Below, in pieces: positions 9,455 to 17,727 of a stretch of 64,000 nucleotides of DNA. The DNA comes from Methanospirillum lacunae. GTDB lineage: Archaea > Halobacteriota > Methanomicrobia > Methanomicrobiales > Methanospirillaceae. The position numbers and the translations under genes were made by a program. Where the stretch lies: the NCBI RefSeq assembly GCF_003173355.1, contig NZ_QGMY01000002.1, positions 372,001 to 436,000 of the forward strand. The letters are read 5' to 3'. The notes beneath the pieces are model-generated. The model made no database searches. It was not told the DNA's origin and was given only the letters and a program-made list of their open reading frames with translations. Position 1 is the stretch's first letter, and the number at the start of each line of letters is the position of its first letter.

Positions 9455-10628
9455 TTAGTTCTGGTTTTCATTTGCATATCGCAAGAATTCATCATCAGAC
9501 TCAATCGTTGCTTTATCCAATCCATGACCGCAAATATGGCAATGCCGGGATATCGGGCTGTTCATCTCCTTACAATGAGGGCAGATCTTCGGCTCAAGTG
9601 CATCACCGGATACCTGGGTTGTCGTTGGTTCAATTCCATACAACTTACAGATCTCCCGGTCTATATCGGCCACGGTCAGATGAGCATAACTGATGAACAT
9701 CAGGGAATCTATAGACCCCCACATCATGAGTTTGATGACAGATTCCCCGACACCCTGTTGAATGAAATGGGTGATCCGGGAATGTCTGAATATATGAGGG
9801 GTGATATGTTTGGTGATACCTGATCGCTGGCAGATTCGGCCAAGTTGCCTGGCTACAGCCGGATAGGTGAGAGGGCATCTTCTCTCATTGAGAAATACGA
9901 AGGCATCATCAGTGATCTCTTCCGGGTAATCACTCTTCCATTTGATCAGGTGTTCTTTTGACATGACCAGTCTGATGTACCGGGGCTTTCCGGTCTTGAA
10001 CGTGACATTCACGATTACCCCGGTCCCATCGAATTTCAAGGCTCCCCATTTCATCTCTCCGATTTCTCCAACTCGAAATCTGCCTTCATATAATGTGATG
10101 AGAAGTGCCCTGTCTCTGGGGGTCATGCAGGCGGTAAGGAGTGCCTGAAGTTCATCATTTGTCAAGAGATCTGATGCTTTTTTTGTGCTGACCTTTCTTC
10201 GAAGTTTTATTGCTCGGATTTTTTCTCAGAAATGGATATCTCTTTATTTTCGATGAGCCAGAGAAAGAACCGCTTGCAGATATGGATGATATCGACCCGT
10301 GAATTTTGAGAAAATGGACTGTCACGTGCTGATAATGCCGAATTAAGTTTGTCTATTCCCGGTATATGTCTGGAATTGTATTTTCCCGGTAGGGTTTGAT
10401 GAATCGGCGAAGAGTGATAAGGTTACATGTGATCTTTTGAGCCCGTCTTATACTAATATTGTTGGTGATCTTTCGCTCAGTAATGAAGGCAGAGATGAGG
10501 AGGGCATCATCCTGGATAATATGATCTTCACGAATTACACGAGCGAGAGCCCTATCAGCATAATCTATTTTGACACAATGAAACCTGCCGTTATCAGACA
10601 GTAAACGGCGGGGTACATGAACAGGCAT
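9455..10628 (-). pseudogene. Tyrosine recombinase/integrase, frameshifted
   Basis: This is a site-specific recombinase of the XerC/D-phage integrase superfamily with an archaeal C-terminal zinc ribbon. The catalytic half (9455-10165) is one frame: Arg31 in EGRFRVGEIG, His124/Arg127 in HIFRHSR, Trp149 and nucleophile Tyr160 in FISYAHL, then CPHC...CHIC around 195-212. The N-terminal core-binding half is split. One piece at 10353-10628 reads DALLISAFITERK and ends at IYRE. A second in another frame reads DIIHICKRFFLWLIENKEIS and breaks at a run of six A near 10218. With two frameshifts the enzyme is probably inactive, unless the catalytic half is made alone. Confidence 0.8.
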
Positions 10629-10985
10629 CTGACTGGATCGAAAAAATGATTGTTATCGCGATACACGCGAATTTATGCGATAACCGGAAACTCAAACAAC
10701 GGGTTCAATACCCTTTTATGTTTTATATATGCCTGAAATCGCAGCACACCTCGTAATTATTTGAATTATTCTATATAGATATGATAATTATGGTACCCCA
10801 AGTTTTGATAAAAAGAATCTGTAGATAATTTTTTTCCAAAATTTAACTATGGTATGTATAAAAGATATTCAATCGAGGAACAATTATTTGAACGTCACTA
10901 TCTCAAAAAAAAGAAACATCACTGATCACTCTTTCTTTTTATTTTCCTTACATACAGGATTTTACAGATTGAAACTGACAACCCC
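10629..10985. other. AT-rich gap between integrase and toxin-antitoxin genes
   Basis: No gene is visible. Just upstream of the integrase lies an inverted repeat GTTATCGC (10652-10659) / GCGATAAC (10677-10684), which overlaps the 13-bp copy of the tRNA-Gly end. A T-arm-like string CGGGTTCAATACCC follows near 10703. Together these look like a recombination site. The remainder is AT-rich with no supported structure. Confidence 0.5.
10675..10687. repeat. 13-bp direct repeat of the tRNA-Gly 3' end (possible att site)
   Basis: ATGCGATAACCGG here is identical to 12693-12705, which is the 3' acceptor end of the tRNA-Gly gene. It lies about 47 bases upstream of the integrase remnant and inside an inverted repeat. 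Tyrosine integrases commonly use tRNA 3' ends as attachment sites and leave such copies. Confidence 0.5.
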
Positions 10986-11240
10986 TTATCCTTCGACTGG
11001 GCATGAAACTTCTGAAGTTGTCTGATATCTTCTTACATCAATGAGTGTTCCCTGATGCTGTATCTCTTCAGCCATATTATAGAGCCGCTTGGCAACCTCG
11101 CCCTCTATATAATCCTCGCCACAGACCTCACAGATCTCAGCCGGCACATCACGCATAACCAGAGTAAAATCATCGCGAGTGAGAAGTACTGACGTAACTC
11201 CGGGCTTTGTCTCTCCCCGCTTACACATAATACATTTCAT
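10986..11240 (-). CDS. YgiT/MqsA-type zinc-finger antitoxin
   Basis: This is a small protein of 84 residues with two CXXC pairs: CIMC near residue 3 and CEVC near residue 38 in AEICEVCGEDYIEGEVAKRL. That is the hallmark of the YgiT-type (MqsA) zinc-binding fold. Proteins of this kind neutralise a partner toxin and usually repress the shared promoter. The start codon overlaps the end of the upstream DUF4258 gene by four bases, the tight coupling expected of a toxin-antitoxin pair. Full-length MqsA also carries a C-terminal helix-turn-helix that this short version lacks, so DNA binding is uncertain. Confidence 0.75.
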   Translation of the reverse strand: MKCIMCKRGETKPGVTSVLLTRDDFTLVMRDVPAEICEVCGEDYIEGEVAKRLYNMAEEIQHQGTLIDVRRYQTTSEVSCPVEG

Positions 11241-11572
11241 AGTTCCCTCCTGGTTTTCCCTGAAACAAAGTGATCGTCATCAGGTTCGTATGCGGTAATA
11301 ACTATGATATCACCAGCATCACAGTTAAACGCAGCGACAACATGAAGCATCCGAGCACGGGCAAACCCACAAATCAGATAACTTGGCAAAGGATAATCAT
11401 CAGGATACTGTTCAATTACCTTTCCGGTGAGGATGATCTCTTCAATATCGTCCTCCGAGATACGCCGAATATACATTTGTTCGAATGCATGCCTGCGGAT
11501 AGTTATTTTGTGAAAACCAAAATCCGGAATGACTTCTGACAAAGTCCTGGATCTATTTGAAGGACTATCCAT
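11237..11572 (-). CDS. DUF4258 protein, probable toxin of the pair
   Basis: This is a 111-residue protein of the DUF4258 family, seen here as ITIRRHAFEQMYIRRISEDD and then IEEIILTGKVIEQYPDD, PSYLICG and VVAAFNCDAGDIIVITAYEP. DUF4258 proteins are small, RelE/MqsR-like in general shape, and often precede a YgiT-type antitoxin, as here (overlap of four bases). Toxicity by mRNA cleavage is an inference from that arrangement, not visible in the sequence. The frame is intact, unlike the neighbouring MNT/HEPN pair, so this is the one toxin-antitoxin module in the region that may still work. Confidence 0.7.
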   Translation of the reverse strand: MDSPSNRSRTLSEVIPDFGFHKITIRRHAFEQMYIRRISEDDIEEIILTGKVIEQYPDDYPLPSYLICGFARARMLHVVAAFNCDAGDIIVITAYEPDDDHFVSGKTRREL

Positions 11573-11833
11573 ATGTTCTCCAGATTTTAATACAAACCAA
11601 GATGAACGATCTATTCATCCTATTATCCATTACTTTTCTTTTACAAGGTTTATTATTTCTGGATATCATTCCGTATTCATTTCTCCATCCTAAACATCGC
11701 CGTTTTTTTCCTCGGTCATTTATCGAGTATATTCCTCACCTGCTCTGCTATGAGCAAATATACCTGACCATCCACCGGAATCGTCACCTTCACACCCTGA
11801 GTTGCTTCCGAAAATCTGCCCGGAAATAATAAT
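11573..11833. other. Short gap with a possible gene tail
   Basis: Between the DUF4258 gene and the promoter of the MNT remnant, the minus strand from about 11826 to a TGA at 11716-11718 reads FPGRFSEATQGVKVTIPVDG followed by QVYLLIAEQVRNILDK. This looks like the C-terminus of a lost gene, but no start is present. Confidence 0.2.
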
Positions 11834-11835
11834 AA

Positions 11836-11848
11836 GATATATAAATAG
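11836..11848 (+). promoter_or_regulatory. Archaeal TATA box before the MNT gene
   Basis: GATATATAAATAG lies 29 bases upstream of the ATG at 11878. That spacing suits a TATA box driving a nearly leaderless transcript. Confidence 0.5.
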
Positions 11849-11877
11849 GTGTATCAATCAATATATTTCTGATAATT

Positions 11878-12196
11878 ATGGCCCATGCACCAGGTTATTC
11901 AGTTCCTTCAAAGGAGCACATAAATCAATAAATTAAAACACGTTCACGAATATCTTGTTCAGGAATACCGGATATCAGAGATTGGACTTTTTGGATCGGT
12001 AGTCAGGGGAGAAGCCACTTCACAGAGTGATCTGGATATATTAGTGTCATTTTCTGAAACCCCGGATATGTTTACCTTTATGAGACTGGAGCAATATTTA
12101 ACAGATACACTTGGAATAAAAGTTGACCTCGTACTTAAAAACTCATTAAAACCCCATATCGGCAAGAATATTCTTTCTGAAGTTGTGGACGCATGA
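11878..12196 (+). pseudogene. MNT-domain nucleotidyltransferase (MntA-like antitoxin), frameshifted
   Basis: The gene begins at ATG 11878 with MAHAPGYSVPSKEHINQ and hits a TAA at 11929-11931. A frame open from 11924 continues as the real family sequence: VHEYLVQEYRISEIGLFGSV, then SDLDILVSFSE with the GSxxRG...DxD metal-binding signature, then GIKVDLVLKNSLKP. This is the minimal nucleotidyltransferase of HEPN/MNT (type VII) toxin-antitoxin systems, which modifies and inactivates its HEPN partner. One frameshift near codon 16 separates start and body. Its stop overlaps the start of the HEPN remnant. Confidence 0.7.
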
Positions 12197-12348
12197 ATCG
12201 GGATTACCTGGATTATCTGCTGTATATTTGTCAGATGATAGATAAATCACGAAATTTCCTCGGTCATATCTCCAGCAGATCCCTGCGGGAAGACGATCCA
12301 ATTGCGGCTATCTCATGCTTTTCGGATTCATTACGGAATCATGAGTAA
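12193..12348 (+). pseudogene. HEPN toxin (HepT/DUF86) remnant
   Basis: ATG 12193 overlaps the MNT stop in an ATGA arrangement. The product starts MNRDYLDYLLYICQMIDKSR, typical of the HepT/DUF86 N-terminus, then drifts and stops after 51 residues. Full proteins are about 110-140 residues and carry the RX4-6H ribonuclease motif, which is missing here. With the MNT gene frameshifted too, the whole module is dead. Confidence 0.6.
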
Positions 12349-12658
12349 TAAAATACGGGCTCTATCCTTTATTTGGCCCATAAATCTCTATCAAATAAGA
12401 GTATTGATCCCTCCTTGCGGACAAAAAAATTTCACATACACACACACTCGCACACCTTCACAAAGATGATATCCTGCACTATATGATTTCACATATTCCG
12501 TAATAAGTACATAAAAAATTATTATTATTACTATTATTATGATCTAGGCCCGGATATTACGTGAATTCATCACGGAAATATTCTGCATTATGTCCGAAAC
12601 ATTCCGAAACTTCGCATCAATACTATGTTCATCAGAATAATTGATTAGAAAGTTTTTG
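12349..12658. other. AT-rich spacer between the HEPN remnant and tRNA-Gly
   Basis: No coding sequence is visible. It includes a CA-rich stretch at about 12437-12460 and an ATT/ATTA simple repeat at about 12516-12541. This is the junction between the accessory region and the chromosome. Confidence 0.4.
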
Positions 12659-12687
12659 AAAAAAAGTAAACCGGCCAAAGGCCGTTT
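12659..12687 (-). terminator. Terminator of tRNA-Gly
   Basis: Downstream of the tRNA on the minus strand, CGGCC-TTT-GGCCG forms a hairpin (12672-12684). It is followed by a run of seven T (complement of 12659-12665). Confidence 0.6.
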
Positions 12688-12692
12688 GTTCA

Positions 12693-12705
12693 ATGCGATA
12701 ACCGG
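12693..12705. repeat. 13-bp direct repeat, tRNA-Gly copy
   Basis: ATGCGATAACCGG covers the 3' acceptor strand of tRNA-Gly and matches 10675-10687 exactly. This would be the attachment site at the chromosomal side of an integrated element. Confidence 0.5.
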
Positions 12706-12764
12706 GGATTGAACCCGGGCTAAAGGCTTGGGAAGCCTCTGTCATGCCACTAGACTATTATCGC
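12694..12764 (-). tRNA. tRNA-Gly (anticodon CCC)
   Basis: The minus strand folds as a complete tRNA. The acceptor GCGATAA pairs with TTATCGC and the discriminator is A. The anticodon stem GAGGC/GCCTT surrounds the loop TTCCCAA (anticodon CCC). The T-arm is CCGGG-TTCAATC-CCCGG. No CCA is encoded and there is no intron. Its 3' end points into the accessory region. Confidence 0.92.
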
Positions 12765-12787
12765 AGATGCGATATTCTATTGGACTT

Positions 12788-13729
12788 TTATTCATTTAAA
12801 GATTTATTAGTCGCACCTACTTCTTCCCGGAGATTCTGGATCTCATGAAGCATCTCCCGCTGGTATGCAAGCAACATGTCAGACTGAATACCAAACATGA
12901 AAATCTGAAGCCCGGCGATGACCAGCATCATGGAGAGGATGGTGAGTGGAATATGATCGATCTTTTTGAACCACTCACTGATAATATACAGTCCCATGAC
13001 CACACCGGACATGGTAATCACAGCACCAATAAGCCCGAAATAAAATATCGGATTATTCAGTTTGGCAAGCCGGTAAATTGTCCGTCCGATCTTGATACCA
13101 TCATGAATGGGATCAAGTTTCGTGACAGTCCCAACCCTCACCCCGTACTTCACCGGGATGACAGCAATCCGATCTTTGTTCTTGACTGCCTCTGATGAGA
13201 TCTCGGTCTCAATACCGAACCCTTCTTCATACAAATGCATTCGTTTAAGCGAAGAAAGGGTGAATGCCCGGTACCCGGAGAGAATATCATACAGGTACCG
13301 CCCGTGAGCCACCTTAAAGAGCCAGTTGAGAATGCGATTCCCGGTAAGGTTCAGCCGGTGAAATGATGAGTAATTATCCTGTACGAGCCGGTTCCCGATT
13401 GACTGATCATGCCCCATTAAAAGAGGCTTCAGAAGAAGCACTGCATCTTCAGGATCATACGTGCCATCACCATCAAGGAGCAGGATATAGGGTTTTTCCA
13501 GGACTGAGAGTGCCTGAATAAATGCATTGCCTTTTCCTTTTCCGGTCTGAACAACGACCCGGGCTCCTGCAGTTGTTGCAATCTCCCGTGTTTTATCTGA
13601 ACTTTTTCCATCGATCACCAGGATGTCAGAATATCCCAGTTCAAAAAACCGATGAATCAGGCCGCCAATTGTAGGTTCTTCATTCAGAGTTGGAATGAGC
13701 ACACAGACCTGATCCTTCTCGATATCCAT
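12788..13729 (-). CDS. AglJ-like family 2 glycosyltransferase
   Basis: This is a GT-A fold glycosyltransferase acting on a polyprenyl phosphate carrier, as in archaeal N-glycosylation. VCVLIPTLNEEPTIGGLI near the start is the nucleotide-sugar site, LLLDGDGTYDPED carries the metal-binding acidic motif, and NRLVQDNYSSFHRLNLTGNR follows. Two membrane helices close the protein (NPIFYFGLIGAVITMSGVV and IPLTILSMMLVIAGLQIFMF). This layout matches the dolichol-phosphate glucose/mannose synthase group that includes AglJ. Start at 13729 (MDIEKDQ) was preferred, because an earlier ATG at 13771 would overlap the divergent DUF99 gene. It ends 24 bases before tRNA-Gly, whose promoter must lie partly in this gene. 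Confidence 0.8.
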   Translation of the reverse strand: MDIEKDQVCVLIPTLNEEPTIGGLIHRFFELGYSDILVIDGKSSDKTREIATTAGARVVVQTGKGKGNAFIQALSVLEKPYILLLDGDGTYDPEDAVLLLKPLLMGHDQSIGNRLVQDNYSSFHRLNLTGNRILNWLFKVAHGRYLYDILSGYRAFTLSSLKRMHLYEEGFGIETEISSEAVKNKDRIAVIPVKYGVRVGTVTKLDPIHDGIKIGRTIYRLAKLNNPIFYFGLIGAVITMSGVVMGLYIISEWFKKIDHIPLTILSMMLVIAGLQIFMFGIQSDMLLAYQREMLHEIQNLREEVGATNKSLNE

Positions 13730-13765
13730 TATGTACATATTATCGCATGGATATATGGTTCTTTC

Positions 13766-14347
13766 ATGCAACTCCAGAAATCAGGTATCCGGGTTTTAGG
13801 GATTGCAGAGAGCTGTTCATCACGGGAGAAGTCCCATCTCTGCGGTGTCGTGATGCGTCGTGACCTCCATGTTGATGGATTTGTCTTTGGAACCGTAACC
13901 GTCGGAGGTGACGACGCAACCAAAGAGATACTCAGAATGATCAGAGAACTAAACCGCCAGGACCTGAATCTGATCATGCTCAGCGGATGTGTCATCGCCT
14001 GGTATAATATTATCAATCCGTCAGAAATTCACACATCGACAAAAATCCCGGTTATCTGTGTCTCATATGAAGAATCTGAAGGACTTGTGGATCACATCCT
14101 GCTTCATTTCCCGGGAGATGTTGACCGAGTTGCCAGGTACCAGAATCTTGGAGAACGAACTCAAGTTGCACTACCTACCGGGTATTCTCTTTTTGCCCGG
14201 GGATGGGGACTCACAGAAAAAGAGATGACAAAGGCTTGCAGACTTTTCACTCATCATGGTAAAATCCCTGAACCACTCAGGGTTGCCCGCATTGCAGCCC
14301 GGAGTATGACAGAATATCTCAGGCACGAAACTGATGCTGCGATATGA
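13766..14347 (+). CDS. DUF99 family protein (UPF0215)
   Basis: This is a conserved archaeal protein of unknown function, related in fold to endonuclease V. Typical features are GIRVLGIAESC at the start, CGVVMRRDLHVDGFVFGTVT, LNLIMLSGCVIAWYNIINP, IPVICVSYEESEGL and the C-terminal PEPLRVARIAARSM. At 193 residues from ATG 13766 it has the usual length. It is divergent from the glycosyltransferase with only 36 bases between starts. Its end overlaps the convergent pilin-like gene by 29 bases, which is odd and could cause antisense interference. Confidence 0.82.
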   Translation: MQLQKSGIRVLGIAESCSSREKSHLCGVVMRRDLHVDGFVFGTVTVGGDDATKEILRMIRELNRQDLNLIMLSGCVIAWYNIINPSEIHTSTKIPVICVSYEESEGLVDHILLHFPGDVDRVARYQNLGERTQVALPTGYSLFARGWGLTEKEMTKACRLFTHHGKIPEPLRVARIAARSMTEYLRHETDAAI

Positions 14348-14918
14348 TCCGGTAACCTGTATGGTCTGAATAAAAATTCTCTTTCAGCCAGTCCTGCATG
14401 TAATATGAGTGAAGAAGATTCCCGGTCAGGGGAGTCAGAGAATGATCATTGGATTTTTGAAAAATCCGGAGCTCCACAAGATCTCCAGGGCGGTAATATC
14501 CATTGGTCAGATCGATCCCGATCTCTTCATTCGGCGAGAAAAAATCACCTCTGCATCCGGTTCCTCCAATCGTTGCGACACCAAAATGCCTGGTTGGGAT
14601 AAAATCCGTTCCGTGTAGCGTATAAATTTTCGCATAGAGTTTTTCGTGACCGTTATAAAACTCTGCCATCAGATCACTGTTCTTATATTCAACAGTGCCT
14701 TTATTTTGAATATTAACCCGGCTGGCATCATTCATAGTGCCCGAGGGGGTCGTATGAAGAACGGAGGTTACCTGAATTATCGGAGGTGCAAGGTGATCCT
14801 GGGAATTAAAGGATAAGAAACTCAGCAGAAAGATGAGAACAATCGCGACAAGAATGAGCGTAACTGCCACCAGGATGATTGCTCCTGTCGTAGAGGAGTC
14901 TCCTGGTTCTTTATGCAT
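14319..14918 (-). CDS. Type IV pilin-like secreted protein
   Basis: From ATG 14918 the protein begins HKEPGDSSTTGAIILVAVTL. A short charged leader is followed by a hydrophobic helix (GAIILVAVTLILVAIVLIFL), as in archaeal type IV pilin/DUF1628-type N-termini, where a PibD-like peptidase cleaves before the helix. The rest (about 165 residues) is predicted extracellular beta-rich sequence, with IQVTSVLHTTPSG and NIQNKGTVEYKNSDL resembling the domain that follows the helix in such proteins. The ligand or assembly partner is unknown; no pilus motor genes are adjacent. Its 3' end overlaps DUF99. Confidence 0.65.
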   Translation of the reverse strand: MHKEPGDSSTTGAIILVAVTLILVAIVLIFLLSFLSFNSQDHLAPPIIQVTSVLHTTPSGTMNDASRVNIQNKGTVEYKNSDLMAEFYNGHEKLYAKIYTLHGTDFIPTRHFGVATIGGTGCRGDFFSPNEEIGIDLTNGYYRPGDLVELRIFQKSNDHSLTPLTGNLLHSYYMQDWLKENFYSDHTGYRIISQHQFRA

Positions 14919-14976
14919 AATATAAAAACTGCACAAAGTCCTATCAAGATTACGAAATTACTTTCAGAAGTTAAAG

Positions 14977-14983
14977 AAAAAAA
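14977..14983 (-). terminator. T7 run after glnA
   Basis: On the minus strand CTTTTTTT follows the glnA stop codon directly, which suits an archaeal oligo-T terminator. Confidence 0.45.
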
Positions 14984-14984
14984 G

Positions 14985-16316
14985 TTAGAAGTTGTTGATG
15001 TACCGCTCGATTTCCCATGGGTGAACGGTAAGGCGGTAGTCATCAGTCTCTGCAATTGCGATCTCGGTGAGGTTATCGACAACGTGCTTTCCGAGTGCGT
15101 CACAGATGACCTTGTCCTTGAGAAGCTCGTCGTTTGCCTCTTTCAGTGAACCTGGAAGCATCTCGATACCGAGCTTGACACGCTCTTCTTCGCTCAGGTG
15201 ATAGATGTTGACATCGGTTGGTGCCGGTGGCATGATCTTGTTCTTGACACCATCGATACCTGCTGCAATCATTGCTGCGAAGAGAAGGTATGGGTTACAG
15301 GTTGGGTCCGGGCTACGGAGTTCTGCACGGGTACTGTTGCCACGTGCTGCCGGGACACGGATCATTGCTGAGCGGTTTGCTGCACTCCAGGTGATGTAGA
15401 CCGGTGCTTCGTATCCTGGAACCAGACGCTTGTATGAGTTAATGGTTGGGTTGCCAAGACGGGCGATTGCCTTTGCGTGCTTCATCAGACCGCCGATATA
15501 GTATAATGCAGTCTCTGAGAGCTGCTTGTCTGCCTTTGCATCAAAGAACGTGTTCTTGCCGTCTTTGCTGAGTGAACCATGGCAGTGCATACCGGTACCG
15601 TTGATTCTTGCAATCGGTTTTGGCATAAAGGTGATATGCATGTCATTGAGCAGTGCAAGGGTCTTTGCTGCAAACTTAAAGGTGATTACCTTATCTGCAA
15701 CTGCGAGTGCGTCTCCGTACTTAAAGTCGATCTCGTGCTGTGAGTCTGCGACTTCGTGGTGTGATGCTTCGATCTCAAAGCCCATGTCAGTAAGGGCAAG
15801 AACGATCTCACGACGAAGGTCTTCTGCCTTGTCATTTGGAGCGAGATCAAAGTATCCACCATGGTCTACGAACTTGGTCGTCGGGTTGTCTTCCTCATCA
15901 CGCTGGAAAACAAAGAATTCAAGTTCAGGACCGGTGTTAAAGGTGTATCCGAGTTTTTTGGCTTCTTCGAGATTCTTCTTAAGAACGTATCGTGGGTCAC
16001 CTTCGAATGGCTTGTCACCATAGGTGTACACATCACAAATGAACCGTGCGACCTTCTTCTCTGATGGTCTCCATGGGAGGATTGCGTATGTGCTGATATC
16101 GGGCTTGAGAATCATATCTGACTCATTGATTCTGGTGAATCCCTCGATGGATGAACCATCAATCCAGATTCCCTCAGTGAGTGCCTTCTCAAGCTGGAAG
16201 GTCGGAATTGCGACGTTCTTTGGAATACCAAGAATATCGGTGAACTGAAGTCTGATGAATCCTACATCATCAGCCTTTACCCGAGCGATCATCTCGCTGA
16301 CCTTTGCATCTGACAT
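14985..16316 (-). CDS. glnA: Glutamine synthetase, type I
   Basis: This enzyme makes glutamine from glutamate, ammonia and ATP. It is the entry point of ammonia assimilation. At 443 residues it is the GSI-alpha size. Key blocks are DGSSIEGF at 53-60, ELEFFVF (metal Glu), ASHHEVADSQHEIDF, FMPKPI with NGTGMHCH, and YEAPVYITWSAANRSAMIRV. I did not see the Tyr-containing adenylylation segment of GSI-beta enzymes, so control by PII/GlnK-type proteins or NrpR is more likely. The gene is divergent from the glutamate synthase operon, with a 19-bp palindrome between them. Confidence 0.96.
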   Translation of the reverse strand: MSDAKVSEMIARVKADDVGFIRLQFTDILGIPKNVAIPTFQLEKALTEGIWIDGSSIEGFTRINESDMILKPDISTYAILPWRPSEKKVARFICDVYTYGDKPFEGDPRYVLKKNLEEAKKLGYTFNTGPELEFFVFQRDEEDNPTTKFVDHGGYFDLAPNDKAEDLRREIVLALTDMGFEIEASHHEVADSQHEIDFKYGDALAVADKVITFKFAAKTLALLNDMHITFMPKPIARINGTGMHCHGSLSKDGKNTFFDAKADKQLSETALYYIGGLMKHAKAIARLGNPTINSYKRLVPGYEAPVYITWSAANRSAMIRVPAARGNSTRAELRSPDPTCNPYLLFAAMIAAGIDGVKNKIMPPAPTDVNIYHLSEEERVKLGIEMLPGSLKEANDELLKDKVICDALGKHVVDNLTEIAIAETDDYRLTVHPWEIERYINNF

Positions 16317-16482
16317 TGAAACAAGCTTCTACCTTGCAATATAAAAAAATAACTTTTGCGATAGAAATAACTAAATGGCAATAGGCAAAAAACGAGATCA
16401 GGTTGCTCAGTAATACAAGACAACCGGTTTTACCTTTCCTATACTGAGCGGTATGATGTGTATATAGTTTAGGTACATGATA

Positions 16483-16501
16483 TTTATCAGAATCTGATAA
16501 A
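16483..16501. promoter_or_regulatory. 19-bp palindrome between glnA and the glutamate synthase operon
   Basis: TTTATCAG-AAT-CTGATAAA is a perfect inverted repeat, 167 bases upstream of glnA and 174 bases upstream of the first glutamate synthase gene. Its central place between two co-functional divergent units suggests an operator. It does not match the GGAA-N6-TTCC NrpR pattern that I know from methanogens. Confidence 0.45.
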
Positions 16502-16674
16502 CACTGCCGGTTATCACACACTTATTTTCTTGCCGGATGGTTTATTCCATCTACTCATGTTAATATGATCGAAGAACGTATAAAAGAGGTTACAACAAAA
16601 AAGCCTCCAGCCGGGGAATCATATCCGGATGTAAATGGCAGTATAATTGCCGACTTTTTGGTGTATGTGGTGAT

Positions 16675-17727
16675 ATGTGCGGAATAATAGGCGTGATTGA
16701 TAAGACTCGCGAAACGATGGATGGGTCTGCAATCAGAGAAGCCCTCGCGATTATGGATGAACGAGGCAATGGTGAGGGCGCGGGATATGCTGCATACGGA
16801 GTATATCCGGATTACGCAGATCTGTATGCAATACATGTATTTTATGATAATATTGTCGAACCCAAGGAAAAAGTCGAGGAACTGCTTGAAACCTGGGGAA
16901 TGGTTGAGCATGATGAAGAGATCCCCACCCATGAAACCGGCCGTATAAAGAAGGTCCATATCCCATGGCGATATTTCTTCAGGCCAAACCGGAAACTGAT
17001 GCCACAGAGTGACACTCCTGAAGATGACATCGTCACTCAGCTGGTGATGCATGTTAATACGAAAATACCCGGGGCACTCGTCTTTTCATCAGGAAAGAAT
17101 ATCGGTGTCTTCAAGGCATCAGGATGGCCTGAAGAAGTTGCAGACTTTTACCGGGTTGAGGATTATGAAGGATATCTCTGGATAGCTCACAACCGGTATC
17201 CAACAAATACAGCAGGCTGGTGGGGAGGAGCTCATCCATTTAATCTTCTGAACTGGAGTGTCGTCCATAACGGTGAGATCACATCATATGGAACAAACCG
17301 GAGATATATCGAGAGCTTTGGATACATCTGCCGGATGTACACTGACACTGAAGTAGTTGCATACCTGATGGACCTGCTTGCAAGAAAGCACAGGCTCAGC
17401 CCTGAGCATGCAGTCCGTGCACTCGCCCCTCCGTTCTGGGAAGAGATCGAACGGATGGAACCCTCAGAGCAGGAACTCAATACTGCAATCCGCCTAACTT
17501 ACGGCCAGGCAATGATGAATGGGCCATTTGCAATAGCAGTGGCATCCCACGACTCACTCGTAGGATTCTCAGATAGGATCAAACTGCGGCCTCTCGTCAT
17601 CGGTGAACATGATCAACGTCTGTATGTCTCAAGTGAAGAGGCAGCAATCAGGACCATGGACCCTGATGTCAAGAAGATCTCAATGCCCCGTGCAGGTCAG
17701 CCTATCGTTGGGAGGGTTGTGGCATGA
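16675..17727 (+). CDS. Glutamate synthase, class II glutamine amidotransferase subunit
   Basis: This subunit hydrolyses glutamine to supply ammonia for glutamate synthesis. Cys2 directly after the initiator Met (MCGIIGVIDK) is the N-terminal nucleophile of class II amidotransferases. Further signatures are WIAHNRYPTNTAGWW and HNGEITSYGTNRRYIE around residues 165-205, then YTDTEVVAYL. At 350 residues it equals the separate amidotransferase domain of the large bacterial GltB, here split into its own gene. It overlaps the next gene by four bases (ATGA), so translation is coupled. Confidence 0.92.
   Translation: MCGIIGVIDKTRETMDGSAIREALAIMDERGNGEGAGYAAYGVYPDYADLYAIHVFYDNIVEPKEKVEELLETWGMVEHDEEIPTHETGRIKKVHIPWRYFFRPNRKLMPQSDTPEDDIVTQLVMHVNTKIPGALVFSSGKNIGVFKASGWPEEVADFYRVEDYEGYLWIAHNRYPTNTAGWWGGAHPFNLLNWSVVHNGEITSYGTNRRYIESFGYICRMYTDTEVVAYLMDLLARKHRLSPEHAVRALAPPFWEEIERMEPSEQELNTAIRLTYGQAMMNGPFAIAVASHDSLVGFSDRIKLRPLVIGEHDQRLYVSSEEAAIRTMDPDVKKISMPRAGQPIVGRVVA

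Noticed and set aside
10676-10742. Possible second tRNA near the integrase
   Set aside because: It shares 12 bases with the tRNA-Gly end and has a T-arm-like string, but in the wrong orientation relative to each other; no anticodon arm can be built.
11557-11829. 90-codon plus-strand hydrophobic frame
   Set aside because: Composition of an AT-rich non-coding strand; the opposite strand reads more like protein there.
15526-16023. 165-codon plus-strand frame inside glnA
   Set aside because: Ser/Leu-rich mirror of glnA codons, typical of an antisense shadow.
16317-16674. NrpR operator GGAA-N6-TTCC between glnA and glutamate synthase
   Set aside because: No exact match; GGAATCATATCCGG near 16615 has only one correct half.
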